Shown one piece after another: positions 24,041 to 31,909 of a DNA stretch of 50,213 nt (its first letter is position 1; every line of letters begins with the position of its first letter). This DNA comes from Halorubrum tebenquichense DSM 14210. Its GTDB lineage: Archaea > Halobacteriota > Halobacteria > Halobacteriales > Haloferacaceae. Under the pieces are notes generated by a model. That model did not search any database and had not been told where the DNA came from. It saw nothing but the letters and a program-made list of their open reading frames with translations. The stretch lies in contig NZ_AOJD01000002.1 of the NCBI RefSeq assembly GCF_000337415.1, positions 26,960-77,172 on the forward strand, written 5' to 3'. Made by a program: the position numbers and the translations under genes.

Positions 24041-26074
24041 GTGGCAGTTTTCGACCCCGACTCCGCCCGGTCGCGTCGCGTCCGCCTCGCGGCCGCCGGC
24101 CTGATCGCAGTCGCCGCGGTCGCGACCGCCGGCGCGTTCGCCGCCGATCCGAGCGAGTCAGTCCCCGAGCCGGTGCGGTTCGACGACACCGTCGAACTCG
24201 GGCTCTCCTCGGAGACGGACGCGCTGATGGCCGGCGACGCGACCCTCCCCCGGGTCCAGGTGTTCTATTCGCAACTCCAGTACGTCGTCGGCTACAACGG
24301 GATCGGCCCGTTCGTCGAGAGCCGGCTGGACGGGCGGACCGAGCGGCAGTTCGGCTACCCGCTGGTCGCGTACGTAGAGACGTTCGACCACAGGAGCCCG
24401 GGCACGACTCAGTCCGGACTGTTCTCGGCCGGCGGGGCCGGCGGGTGGGTCCCGGTCTCGGCGGCTCGGTACGTCGTCGGGAGCGACGCCAGATCCCCGT
24501 CGGGCGACGTCGTCGTTCCGTTCCGGGAGCGCGAGGCCGCGGCGGCGTTCGCCGCCGACCACGGCGGCTCGGTCGTCGGCTGGGAGGCGGTCCGGACCCG
24601 GTCGTTCGACATCGACTCCGCGGCGACCGTCCGCTCGCTCGCGCCGGAGCGGTGGCGGGCGGCGGACGAGCGGCTCGCGGCGGCCGAGCGGCGCGCGGAC
24701 CGCCCGGTGTCCGTCGTCGTCGGCGAGGACGCCCCGACCGTCGACGCCGCGGTCGCGGCCGCGCCGCCGAACACGACGGTCCGCGTCCCGCCCGGGACCT
24801 ACGAGGAGACCGTGACCGTGAACCGGTCCGTGACGGTCGCGGGCGCGGGCTCCGGCGGGGGACGGAACGACGACGGTGTGACCCGCGTCGTCGGGAACGG
24901 GACCGGATCGGTGATCACCGTCCGCGCATCCGACGCCGCCCTCACGGGGTTGCGGGTCGCGGGCACCGGGAACGAGACTCGCGACCCGGAGGCGGCCCGC
25001 GAGTCCCGCGACCCCGAGGGCGAGGCGTGGGACACGAACATCCAGCTCGGATACGGTCACGGCGACGCCGGGATCAAGGCCGTCGGCGCGCCCGGGCTCG
25101 TCGTTGACGACGTCGCCGTCGACACGAACGCGAGCGGGCTCCTGCTGCGGGAGGGATCGCACGCGACCGCGAGCGGGCTCGTCGTCGACGGGACCGACGA
25201 GTGGCAGGAGGGGTTCATGGGCGTCACCGGGATGGAGTCGCGCGTGACCGTCACTGACAGCCGGTTTCAGGGCGGCCGCGACGGTATCTACCTCCACCGC
25301 GCGGACGGCTCGGTCGTGCGGAACTCGACGTTCGCGGACAACCGATACGGGACGCACCTCATGTACACCGGCGACGCGCTCGTCGCGGACAACGACTTCC
25401 GGGACGAGCTGTTCGCCGGGGTCACGGTGATGACGCGGCCGGCGGGCAACGCGATCGTCGGCAACGACGTCCGCAACTCGAGCGCGGGGATCCAGGCGTC
25501 GGGGACGCGGACGTACGTCGGTTACAACACGCTGGTCGGGAACGAACTCGGCTTCTCCACGAGTGCCCGCGGGTCGCTGTACGAGCACAACGTCGTCGTC
25601 GACAACGAACTCGGCGCGCGCGCGACGACCGTCGTTCCCTCGAGCCGCGTCGTCGCGAACGACTTCGTCGGCAACGACGACCACGCGACGGCGGGTGCCG
25701 GCGCGCTCCGCGTGTGGGCCGACGGCGACCGCGGGAACTACTGGGAGGGCGCGAACGCCGGCCCGTACGCCGACGGCGAGCGGGCGTACCGCCCCACGTC
25801 CCCGGTCGACGGCGCGCTCCACCGACACGCGAGCGCGGCCGCGGTCCGCGAGTCGCCGGCGGCGCGACTGCTCGACGCCCTCCGCGGAACCGTCCCCGGG
25901 GCCCGCTCCGGCAGCATCGTCGACCCGTCGCCCGCGGCGGAACCGCACCACCCCGAGCGGACCGACGCGGCCGCGCGGGCGAACGCCGGCGCTCGGGGAG
26001 CGATTCGGGCGGACTGGCGGTCCGCGAACGGGTCCGAGTGGGACGCCGTGGCGACGGCGGGGGGATCCGCGTGA
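24041..26074 (+). CDS. nosD: NosD with N-terminal NosL-like lobe
   Basis: NosD is the exported beta-helix protein that works with the NosFY transporter in copper-sulfur centre assembly. The 677-residue product starts at GTG 24041 with a hydrophobic N-terminal segment (LAAAGLIAVAAVATAGAFAA). Residues 70-185 read like the second half of NosL: VQVFYSQLQYVVGYNGIGP, ARYVVGSDARSPSGDVVVPF, then AAAAFAADHGGSVVGW. Residues 210-560 form right-handed beta-helix repeats, with VNRSVTVAGAGSG, DGIYLHRADGSVVRNSTF, ADNRYGTHLMYTGDALVADN and GVTVMTRPAGNAIVGNDV. A long Ala/Arg-rich tail ends the protein; no clear C-terminal helix is seen. The stop overlaps the nosF start by four bases (GTGA). At 677 residues it is much longer than bacterial NosD (about 450). 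Confidence 0.9.
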   Translation: MAVFDPDSARSRRVRLAAAGLIAVAAVATAGAFAADPSESVPEPVRFDDTVELGLSSETDALMAGDATLPRVQVFYSQLQYVVGYNGIGPFVESRLDGRTERQFGYPLVAYVETFDHRSPGTTQSGLFSAGGAGGWVPVSAARYVVGSDARSPSGDVVVPFREREAAAAFAADHGGSVVGWEAVRTRSFDIDSAATVRSLAPERWRAADERLAAAERRADRPVSVVVGEDAPTVDAAVAAAPPNTTVRVPPGTYEETVTVNRSVTVAGAGSGGGRNDDGVTRVVGNGTGSVITVRASDAALTGLRVAGTGNETRDPEAARESRDPEGEAWDTNIQLGYGHGDAGIKAVGAPGLVVDDVAVDTNASGLLLREGSHATASGLVVDGTDEWQEGFMGVTGMESRVTVTDSRFQGGRDGIYLHRADGSVVRNSTFADNRYGTHLMYTGDALVADNDFRDELFAGVTVMTRPAGNAIVGNDVRNSSAGIQASGTRTYVGYNTLVGNELGFSTSARGSLYEHNVVVDNELGARATTVVPSSRVVANDFVGNDDHATAGAGALRVWADGDRGNYWEGANAGPYADGERAYRPTSPVDGALHRHASAAAVRESPAARLLDALRGTVPGARSGSIVDPSPAAEPHHPERTDAAARANAGARGAIRADWRSANGSEWDAVATAGGSA

Positions 26075-26898
26075 GCGACCGCGCGCTCGCGACGCTCGAC
26101 GGGGTCACGCGCGCATACGGCGGCGTCCCGGTCCTCGACGGCGTCTCGCTGTCCGTCGGAGCGGGCGTCACCGCCGTCGTCGGCCCCAACGGCTCCGGCA
26201 AGTCGACGCTGCTCGGCCTCCTCGCGGGCGCGGTCGAGCCCACCGCGGGAGCGGTCCGGTACGCGGAGGGGGGGCCGCGCTCCCGGTCCGAGAGGTGCGT
26301 CGGCTACCTCCCGCAGCGGGTTCCGTTCCGGGACGGGTTCACCGCCAGAGAGACGCTCGGGTTCTACGCGGCGCTCGTCGGCGGCGACCCGGGCGGGGCG
26401 CTGGCGGACGTCGGCCTCGGCGACGCGGCAGAAAAGCGCGTAGAGGAACTTTCCGGGGGAATGCGACGGCTGCTCGGAATCGCGCAGGCGACGCTCGGCG
26501 ACCCGGCTGTCGTCGTCCTCGACGAGCCGACCAGCGGGCTCGACCCCGAGATGCGCGAGCGGGCCTTCCGGGCGGCGGCCCGCGCGGGCGACGACGCGGC
26601 CGTCGTCGTCAGTTCGCACGACCTCGACCTCGTCGACGCCCACGCGGACGCCGTCGTCGTCCTCCGGCGCGGCCGGGTCGCCGCGGTGGGGGCCCGGGAC
26701 CGCCTCCTCGACGAACACGGGGTCGACGACGTCGCCGGGCTGTACCGCGCGGTCGCGGGGCGATCCGACGACCGCGCGCCGGCGGTCGCCGAGGGGGAGG
26801 GCGGGGGGTCGGGCGGCGAGGCGGATGACCGGGGGGAGGGCGAGGCGGGCGACCCGGACGACGGCTCCGTTCACGTTCCGGGGGTGTCGGACCGATGA
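26071..26898 (+). CDS. nosF: NosF ABC transporter ATPase
   Basis: ATP-binding subunit of the NosFY transporter that powers NosD-dependent maturation at the inner face of the membrane. The 275-residue product has Walker A GPNGSGKST (residues 36-44), a Q-loop YLPQRVPF, signature LSGGMRR, Walker B AVVVLDEPTSGLDPE and the H-loop VVSSHDLDLVDAHAD. The GTG at 26071 overlaps the nosD stop; a frame without family features continues further upstream. The last 45 residues are a disordered Glu/Gly/Asp tail unusual for NosF. The stop overlaps the nosY ATG (ATGA), so D, F and Y are translationally coupled. Confidence 0.93.
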   Translation: MSDRALATLDGVTRAYGGVPVLDGVSLSVGAGVTAVVGPNGSGKSTLLGLLAGAVEPTAGAVRYAEGGPRSRSERCVGYLPQRVPFRDGFTARETLGFYAALVGGDPGGALADVGLGDAAEKRVEELSGGMRRLLGIAQATLGDPAVVVLDEPTSGLDPEMRERAFRAAARAGDDAAVVVSSHDLDLVDAHADAVVVLRRGRVAAVGARDRLLDEHGVDDVAGLYRAVAGRSDDRAPAVAEGEGGGSGGEADDRGEGEAGDPDDGSVHVPGVSDR

Positions 26899-27758
26899 GT
26901 TCCCCGTTCACCGGCGTCTGGGTCGTTTTCCGTCGGGAGCTGTCCACCGTGCGACGGACGCCCGGGTACGCCGTCCTCGCGGTCGGGCTGCTCGCGGTCC
27001 TCGGCGGACTCGTCGCGGTGGGCGGCGGCGGCGCGACCGGGTTCGTGCCCGCCGTCGTCGACCTGCTGTTGCCGGCCGAGGTGCTGGTCCCGCTGCTCGC
27101 GGTCGTGCTCGGGTACCGCGCGCTGTTCGCCGACGTCGCGAGCGGCGAGCTCGACGTGATCCGGACCTACCCCGTGAGCGCGGTCGGATACGTCCTCGGG
27201 GTGCTGCTGGCGCGGGTGGTCGCGCTCGTCGCGCTCGTCGGCGGGCCGTTCGCGCTCGTCGGGGCGTACGTGTGGCTCACGGCCGCCCCGGACACCGGGA
27301 TCTTCGCGACGCACTCGGGCGTCGACTCGCCCGTGCTCTTCGTCCGCTTTATCGCGCTCGTCGTCCCGTTCGGCGCGGCGTACCTCTCGCTGTCGGCGGC
27401 GGTGTCGACGATCGCGACGAGCCGGCGGAGCGCGTTCGCGCTCGGCCTCCTCGCGCTGCTCGGCGGCGTCCTCGGCGGCGACCTCGCAGTCCTTCGGTCG
27501 CTGGCGGCCGGGGCGTCGCCGGGCGGGGTCGCCGAGTCGATCGCGCTCTCTCCCAACGGGGCGTTCAGGGGACTGGTCTTCGAGCACGTCATCGGCGTCG
27601 CCTTCGCGCCGGAGGGGGGATTCGTCGACACCGGTCGGGCGGTGGCCTCGCTCGTCGGCTGGAGCGTCCTCGGGATCGTCGCGGCGGTCGCGGCCGTCGC
27701 GTTCGGTCCCCGCGTCGGCGTCGCGATCGAGCGCCTCCGCGGGAGCGTGCGCCGGTAG
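26895..27758 (+). CDS. nosY: NosY ABC transporter permease
   Basis: Membrane subunit of the NosFY transporter. The 287-residue product starts VWVVFRRELSTVRRTPGYA, the typical cytoplasmic elbow of ABC-2 permeases, and has six hydrophobic segments, near residues 24-45, 55-75, 95-125, 150-175, 185-210 and 250-275. The loop with ADVASGELDVIRTYPVSAVGY matches the conserved LP/YP region of NosY, and the stretch ESIALSPNGAFRGL is the conserved periplasmic-side helix. It overlaps nosF by four bases. The next gene converges on it 17 bases downstream. Confidence 0.92.
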   Translation: MSSPFTGVWVVFRRELSTVRRTPGYAVLAVGLLAVLGGLVAVGGGGATGFVPAVVDLLLPAEVLVPLLAVVLGYRALFADVASGELDVIRTYPVSAVGYVLGVLLARVVALVALVGGPFALVGAYVWLTAAPDTGIFATHSGVDSPVLFVRFIALVVPFGAAYLSLSAAVSTIATSRRSAFALGLLALLGGVLGGDLAVLRSLAAGASPGGVAESIALSPNGAFRGLVFEHVIGVAFAPEGGFVDTGRAVASLVGWSVLGIVAAVAAVAFGPRVGVAIERLRGSVRR

Positions 27759-27775
27759 TCCCCCGCGCCGCCCGG

Positions 27776-28129
27776 TCAGTCGGAGACGGTGTCGTCACCG
27801 ATCGCTCCGGGCGCGTGGGCGTACACGGCGTAGAGGACGAGCGCGGCGATCAGGAAGTCCAGACCGTGCGCGATGAGGTGGTGGGCCGGCATCGGTACGA
27901 CGCCGAGGACCGTGCCGGCACCCACGACCGACCGGGCGAGGAGCGCACCGACCGCGAGGGAGATCAGTCGGTACTGCGCCCGGCGGCGGCGGCGGTACGC
28001 GGCGAGGCTGACGGCGAAGAGGGTGGCCGTTCCGAGCCCGGCGACGATGACGATCGCCAAGATCGGGATCGACCCCTCGACCGACCATCCGGCGAGCGCC
28101 GGGAGCGACCCCGTGAACGACTGCGTCAC
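27776..28129 (-). CDS. Small three-to-four-helix membrane protein beside the nos regulator
   Basis: A 117-residue protein with hydrophobic segments near residues 22-43 (ILAIVIVAGLGTATLFAVSL), 55-68 and 74-102 (LIAHGLDFLIAALVLYAVYA). It contains an Arg-rich turn (AAYRRRRRAQYRL) and a His pair (AHHLIAHGLD) in or near a helix. It starts 112 bases from the divergent double winged-helix gene. This pairing of a small membrane protein with a winged-helix gene suggests a joint role, perhaps in sensing or metal handling, but no function is established from the sequence. It converges on nosY. Confidence 0.68.
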   Translation of the reverse strand: MTQSFTGSLPALAGWSVEGSIPILAIVIVAGLGTATLFAVSLAAYRRRRRAQYRLISLAVGALLARSVVGAGTVLGVVPMPAHHLIAHGLDFLIAALVLYAVYAHAPGAIGDDTVSD

Positions 28130-28204
28130 ACTCCCCTTTCGGGGCCGACGAACAAGAAGACGTGCCCCTCGAGGCGTTCCCAGCCGAGGGGAGTGCGCGC
28201 GCGA

Positions 28205-28212
28205 CTTTTATT
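28205..28212 (+). promoter_or_regulatory. TATA element of the double winged-helix regulator
   Basis: CTTTTATT, centred about 33 bases upstream of the ATG at 28242; transcript would have a very short or no leader. Confidence 0.45.
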
Positions 28213-28241
28213 CCGCGGGAGGGAACGTCGAACAGCCACGA

Positions 28242-28754
28242 ATGTCGGACACCAGATCCCGTATCCGACGCCACGTCCGCGACACCCCCGGCGTCCACTT
28301 CAACCGGATCGGCCGCGACCTCGACATCGCGACCGGACAGGCGCAGTACCACCTCCGCCGGCTCGTCCGCGACGGCGAGCTGGCGGTCGAGCGGATCGGC
28401 GGGCGCGCCCACTACTTCGATCCGACGGTGGACCAGTGGGACCGCCGGACCCTCGCGTTCCTCAGGCGTGAGACGGCCCGGGAGATCGTCGTCCGCCTCC
28501 ACGCGGACGGCCCGACCCGACCGGGGGCGCTCGCGGACGAACTCGACCTCGCGAAGAGCACGGTGTCGTGGCACGTCTCGACGCTCGCCGACCACGGGAT
28601 CGTCGAGAAGTCGCCGGACAGACCCATGACCGTCTCCCTGACCCGTCCCGACCGGACGGCCGCGCTCCTCGACGAGGTGTCGCCGTCGCTGCCCGACAGG
28701 CTCGTCGACCGCTTCGTCCGCACCGTTGACTCGCTCTTCGACGCCGAGGGCTGA
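28242..28754 (+). CDS. Tandem winged-helix transcription regulator
   Basis: A 170-residue DNA-binding protein with two winged-helix domains in tandem. The first (1-65) is TRSRIRRHVRDTPGVHFNRI then IATGQAQYHLRRLVRDGEL and ERIGGRAHYFDP. The second (75-140) is LRRETAREIVVRLHADGPT then LADELDLAKSTVSWHVSTLA with HGIVEKSPDRPMTVSL. This two-domain type is common in haloarchaea and is often placed next to metal and respiratory genes. The frame is open 123 codons upstream, but ATG 28242 has a TATA element at the right distance and starts the first domain. It stands between nosDFY and the SafE-like/SCO genes and is the likely regulator of the cluster. Confidence 0.86.
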   Translation: MSDTRSRIRRHVRDTPGVHFNRIGRDLDIATGQAQYHLRRLVRDGELAVERIGGRAHYFDPTVDQWDRRTLAFLRRETAREIVVRLHADGPTRPGALADELDLAKSTVSWHVSTLADHGIVEKSPDRPMTVSLTRPDRTAALLDEVSPSLPDRLVDRFVRTVDSLFDAEG

Positions 28755-28813
28755 CGGCGTCCGTTCGCCGATCGTACCAGATCGGTTAGCGCCCTCCGGG
28801 CCGTTTCGCCGGT

Positions 28814-29668
28814 ATGTACGCTGCCAGCGTCGGGACGCTCCGCTCGCTCCTCGCCACCGCCGACCCGGCGACCTGCGAGCCGAGCGGCTCCCTGTACGCG
28901 ACCGACTCGCTGGGGCTCGGCGTCTTCTTCCTCGTCGGGCTGCTCGGCGGGGCCCACTGTCTCGGCATGTGCGGGCCGCTCGTCACCACCTACGCCGACC
29001 GGATGCGGTCCGCGGAGCCCGACGGACGCGGCGGGCGCGACGACCTCACCGTGCGGCAGGTCCGCCAGCACGCGCTGTTCAACCTCGGCCGAGCGACGAG
29101 CTACGCGGTCCTCGGGGGGCTCTTCGGCCTCGCGGGGAGCGTCGCGTTCGTCACCGGGCGAACGGTCACGACCCTCGCGGCCGACGTCCACGCGCTCACC
29201 GGGATCGCGGTCGGCGGGGTGATCGTCGCCATCGGCGTGCGCTACGCGCTCAGACTGGAGTTCGAGTCCGTCCCGATCCCGGGCTTCGAACGGGCGACGA
29301 CGGCGGTGAGCGACCGGATCGTCGCCCGCGTCGACGCGTGGGTCGGCGACTGGCGCATCCTCGGACTGGGTGGGGCCCACGGGTTCCTTCCGTGTCCGCT
29401 CCTCTACCCCGCGTTCCTGTACGCGTTCGTTCAGGGGAGCGCGCTCGGCGGTGCCGTCGCGCTGGGCGTCCTCGGCCTCGGGACGGTGCCGGCGCTGCTG
29501 CTTTTCGGCACGGTCTTCCAGTCGATGCGACTCGAAACGCGGCTCCGTCTCCACCGCGTCCTCGGCGTCGCGTTCGTCGCGCTCGGGTACATCCCGCTTC
29601 AGCACGGGCTCGTAACGCTCGGCGTCCCGCTGCCGCACCCGCCGATCCCGTACTACGCGCCGTTCTGA
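28814..29668 (+). CDS. TauE/SafE-like membrane protein (copper-associated)
   Basis: A 284-residue polytopic protein with about six helices. The hallmark is GLLGGAHCLGMCGPLVTTYA, with the His-Cys-x-x-Met-Cys motif near residues 53-60, mirrored by the later GGAHGFLPCPLLYPAFLYAF, an inverted half repeat that keeps a Cys. The middle carries FNLGRATSYAVLGGLFGLAG. This branch, annotated as sulfite exporter TauE/SafE or UreH-like, is frequently found with copper-oxidase maturation genes, and the Cys/Met/His residues fit metal transfer across the membrane. It starts 59 bases after the regulator and is followed 125 bases later by the SCO-like gene. Sulfite export is unlikely given the neighbours. Confidence 0.82.
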   Translation: MYAASVGTLRSLLATADPATCEPSGSLYATDSLGLGVFFLVGLLGGAHCLGMCGPLVTTYADRMRSAEPDGRGGRDDLTVRQVRQHALFNLGRATSYAVLGGLFGLAGSVAFVTGRTVTTLAADVHALTGIAVGGVIVAIGVRYALRLEFESVPIPGFERATTAVSDRIVARVDAWVGDWRILGLGGAHGFLPCPLLYPAFLYAFVQGSALGGAVALGVLGLGTVPALLLFGTVFQSMRLETRLRLHRVLGVAFVALGYIPLQHGLVTLGVPLPHPPIPYYAPF

Positions 29669-29762
29669 AGCGGAGTCGCCCGGCCGAGCCGCCGGATCGA
29701 GTCACTCGATCGAGCCGACCCCGCGGGACCGCGTCGCACGCGTTCGTCGATCGCACCAGACG

Positions 29763-29770
29763 CGTTATGC
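29763..29770 (+). promoter_or_regulatory. TATA element of the SCO gene
   Basis: CGTTATGC, centred about 27 bases upstream of ATG 29794. The match to the consensus is moderate but the spacing is typical. Confidence 0.4.
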
Positions 29771-29793
29771 GCCGCTCGGCCGTCCGCTCAGGT

Positions 29794-30513
29794 ATGAAGC
29801 GCCGAACGCTACTCGCCGGCGTCGGAACGGCCGCGGTCGGCTCCGTCGCGGGCTGTACCTCGCGTCTGTTCGGCGATGGCCCGGACGGCGTCGCGCTCGA
29901 CCCGCAGGAGGACCAGATTGCGGACAGCGAGGACCTCGCGTACCCCGCGTACGGGCAGCCGCTGCCGTCGTTCGAGCTGCCGGCCCCGCTCGCCGACGGG
30001 GCGTCCGACGGTGACGCGCTCGCGGGCGGGACGTTCGACAGCGACGAACTCGACCGGACCGCCCTCGTGACCGGCGTGTTCACGTTCTGTCCCGCGGAGT
30101 GTTCGATCCTGCTCCGGCAGTGGGTGACGGTCCAGCGCCGCGTCGCGGACGCCGGACTGACCGACGACGTGTACTTCCTCCCGATCACGTTCGATCCGGA
30201 ACGCGACGACGCGGCCGCGCTCCGCGACAACGCCGAGTCGATCGGCGCTGACCTCGACGCCGGCAACTGGACCTACCTCCGGCCCGAGACGCCCGAGCGC
30301 GCGAGTGCCGTCGTCGAAGACAAACTGGGCATCGGGTTCGAGCGGACGACCGACAGCGACCGACTCCCGGGGTACGACTTCACGCACATCGTCGTGACCA
30401 CGCTCGTCAACCCCGACGGCGTCGTCGAGCGGGCTTACCGCGGCGAACGGCTCGACCCGGACCGCGTCGCCGCGGACGTCGAGCGGGTCGTGGCCGCCTT
30501 CGCCGACGAGTGA
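29794..30513 (+). CDS. sco: SCO1/SenC-family copper chaperone lipoprotein
   Basis: SCO proteins deliver copper, or reduce copper-binding Cys, for the CuA centre of cytochrome oxidase and related sites. This 239-residue product has a Lys-Arg-Arg leader with lipobox SVAGC (Cys21). Its thioredoxin-like domain carries the copper motif FTFCPAECS (Cys99 and Cys103) and the distal ligand in YDFTHIVVTT (His198), so all three ligands are present. The ATG at 29794 is chosen because the signal peptide starts there; the upstream open frame is Arg-rich noise. nosZ also has a CuA centre, so the gene fits both a nitrous-oxide reductase and an oxidase maturation role. Confidence 0.92.
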   Translation: MKRRTLLAGVGTAAVGSVAGCTSRLFGDGPDGVALDPQEDQIADSEDLAYPAYGQPLPSFELPAPLADGASDGDALAGGTFDSDELDRTALVTGVFTFCPAECSILLRQWVTVQRRVADAGLTDDVYFLPITFDPERDDAAALRDNAESIGADLDAGNWTYLRPETPERASAVVEDKLGIGFERTTDSDRLPGYDFTHIVVTTLVNPDGVVERAYRGERLDPDRVAADVERVVAAFADE

Positions 30514-30591
30514 CGGAGGGGCGTCGACCGCGCGGGATCAGCCGGCGACAGGAGGGGAACGCACAAGCCGTCCGCCCCCCTCCAGCCCGGT

Positions 30592-31251
30592 GTGAACGTC
30601 GATATTCTGCTGTACGACGGGTTCGACGAACTGGACGGGATCGGCCCGTACGAGGTGTTCGACTACGCGCTCGACTACGCCGCCGAGGGCGATGCCGACG
30701 CCGAAACGGGCGATGACGCGAGCGACGAGCGCGCCGGGCGCGTCCGGTACGTCGCGCTCGACGACCGCGAGCGGGTGACCGCGAGCCACGGGACCCGCGT
30801 GGGCGTGGACGGGACCCTACCCGACCCGGAAGCCGACGACGCGCCCGATCTGCTGGTCGTCCCCGGCGGCGGGTGGACCGCGCGCGACGAGGCGGCGAGC
30901 GCGTGGGCGGAGGCGCAGAAGGGGGACGTGCCGCGCGCGCTCGCCGCGCACCACGAGGCCGGCACGCGGATCGCCTCGGTGTGTACCGGGTCGATGCTAC
31001 TCGCCGAGGCGGGCGTCACGGACGGCCGCCGCGCCGTCACCCACGCCTCGGCGGTCGAGGAACTCCGCGAGTCCGGCGCGGCGGTCGTCGACGCGCGCGT
31101 CGTCGACGACGGCGACCTGCTCACCGCGGGCGGCGTCACCTCCGGGCTCGACCTGGCGCTGTACGTCGTCGAGCGGGAGTTCGGAGAGGGGGTCGCCGAC
31201 CGCGTCGCGACCGTCATCGAGTACGAGCGGCGGTACGCGGTCGCGGAGTAG
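30592..31251 (+). CDS. DJ-1/PfpI-family protein
   Basis: A 219-residue protein of the DJ-1/PfpI superfamily (class I glutamine amidotransferase-like). It begins VDILLYDGFDELDGIGPYEVFD, with the conserved Glu21, and has LLVVPGGGWTARDE and the nucleophile elbow IASVCTGSMLLAEAG with Cys131. The block RRAVTHASAVEEL followed by GGVTSGLDLALYVVE matches the isonitrile hydratase and AraC-linked branch. An acidic insert of about 20 residues (residues 31-50) is a haloarchaeal addition. The start is GTG 30592, 78 bases after the SCO gene. The enzymatic role in haloarchaea is not established; hydratase, hydrolase or stress function are possible. Confidence 0.86.
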   Translation: MNVDILLYDGFDELDGIGPYEVFDYALDYAAEGDADAETGDDASDERAGRVRYVALDDRERVTASHGTRVGVDGTLPDPEADDAPDLLVVPGGGWTARDEAASAWAEAQKGDVPRALAAHHEAGTRIASVCTGSMLLAEAGVTDGRRAVTHASAVEELRESGAAVVDARVVDDGDLLTAGGVTSGLDLALYVVEREFGEGVADRVATVIEYERRYAVAE

Positions 31252-31288
31252 GTCCCCGGAGCGGGGGTCGGTCGCCGTCCGAACGCGG

Positions 31289-31762
31289 TCAGTCGCCGTC
31301 CGCGTCGTCCGGAAGCGGCGCTGCGTCGTCTCCGCCAGCCTCGGTCGTCGTGGTCTCGCCGTCGGCGTCGACGGTGATCACGGTACAGTCCAGCTCGCCG
31401 CGGAGGAACGAGTCGATGTCTGGGTCGGAGAGGAGCTTCTGAACCATCCGCCGCCAGCGGCCCGCCTGTTTCGAGCCGATGACGACGACGTCGGCCCCTT
31501 CGGCGACGACTTCCTCCAGTATCGTCTCCTCGACGAGGAAGCCGCGGCGGACGACGTAGCGCGCGCGGTCGAGCCGGCCGATCCGCTCCTCGACGGCGCG
31601 CTTGAGGTCGCTGCGGGAGACGCCGCCCGAGCGCTGGTACAAGTCCACGTGGAGGACCGTGAGGTCGGCACCGCGCTCCTCGGCGACGCGGGCCGCCTCG
31701 CGGAGCGTCGCCGCCGAGTGCGACGACGGGGGGAATCGGACCGGGACCACGACGAGCGTCAT
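31289..31762 (-). CDS. Universal stress protein (UspA family)
   Basis: A 157-residue UspA-fold protein: first strand TLVVVPVRFPP, helix TLREAARVAEERGADLTVLHVD, and the nucleotide-loop region ADVVVIGSKQAGRWRRMVQ followed by CTVITVDADG. The ATP-binding signature Gly-x2-Gly-x9-Gly is only partly kept (GSKQAGRWRRMVQKLL), so ATP binding is uncertain. A disordered Asp/Glu/Ala tail ends the protein. It converges on the DJ-1 gene 37 bases away. A weak TATA-like CGTATTGA lies 27 bases upstream of ATG 31762 on this strand. Confidence 0.86.
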   Translation of the reverse strand: MTLVVVPVRFPPSSHSAATLREAARVAEERGADLTVLHVDLYQRSGGVSRSDLKRAVEERIGRLDRARYVVRRGFLVEETILEEVVAEGADVVVIGSKQAGRWRRMVQKLLSDPDIDSFLRGELDCTVITVDADGETTTTEAGGDDAAPLPDDADGD

Positions 31763-31909
31763 GTCAGGCCGGTGGGTTCCGGGGCGTCAATACGCTGTCG
31801 ATGCCGGCGCGGAGTCGGCACCGTTTCCCGGGCCGGGTTCTCCGATCGACTCGCGGCGTCGGCGAGCGGGTTACGGTGCGACGGCCGGTCTACGGCGTCG
31901 ACGACCGCC

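Noticed and set aside
24158..25951. Long minus-strand open frame opposite nosD
   Set aside because: Val/Arg-rich antisense frame caused by codon bias; nosD on the plus strand has clear beta-helix repeats.
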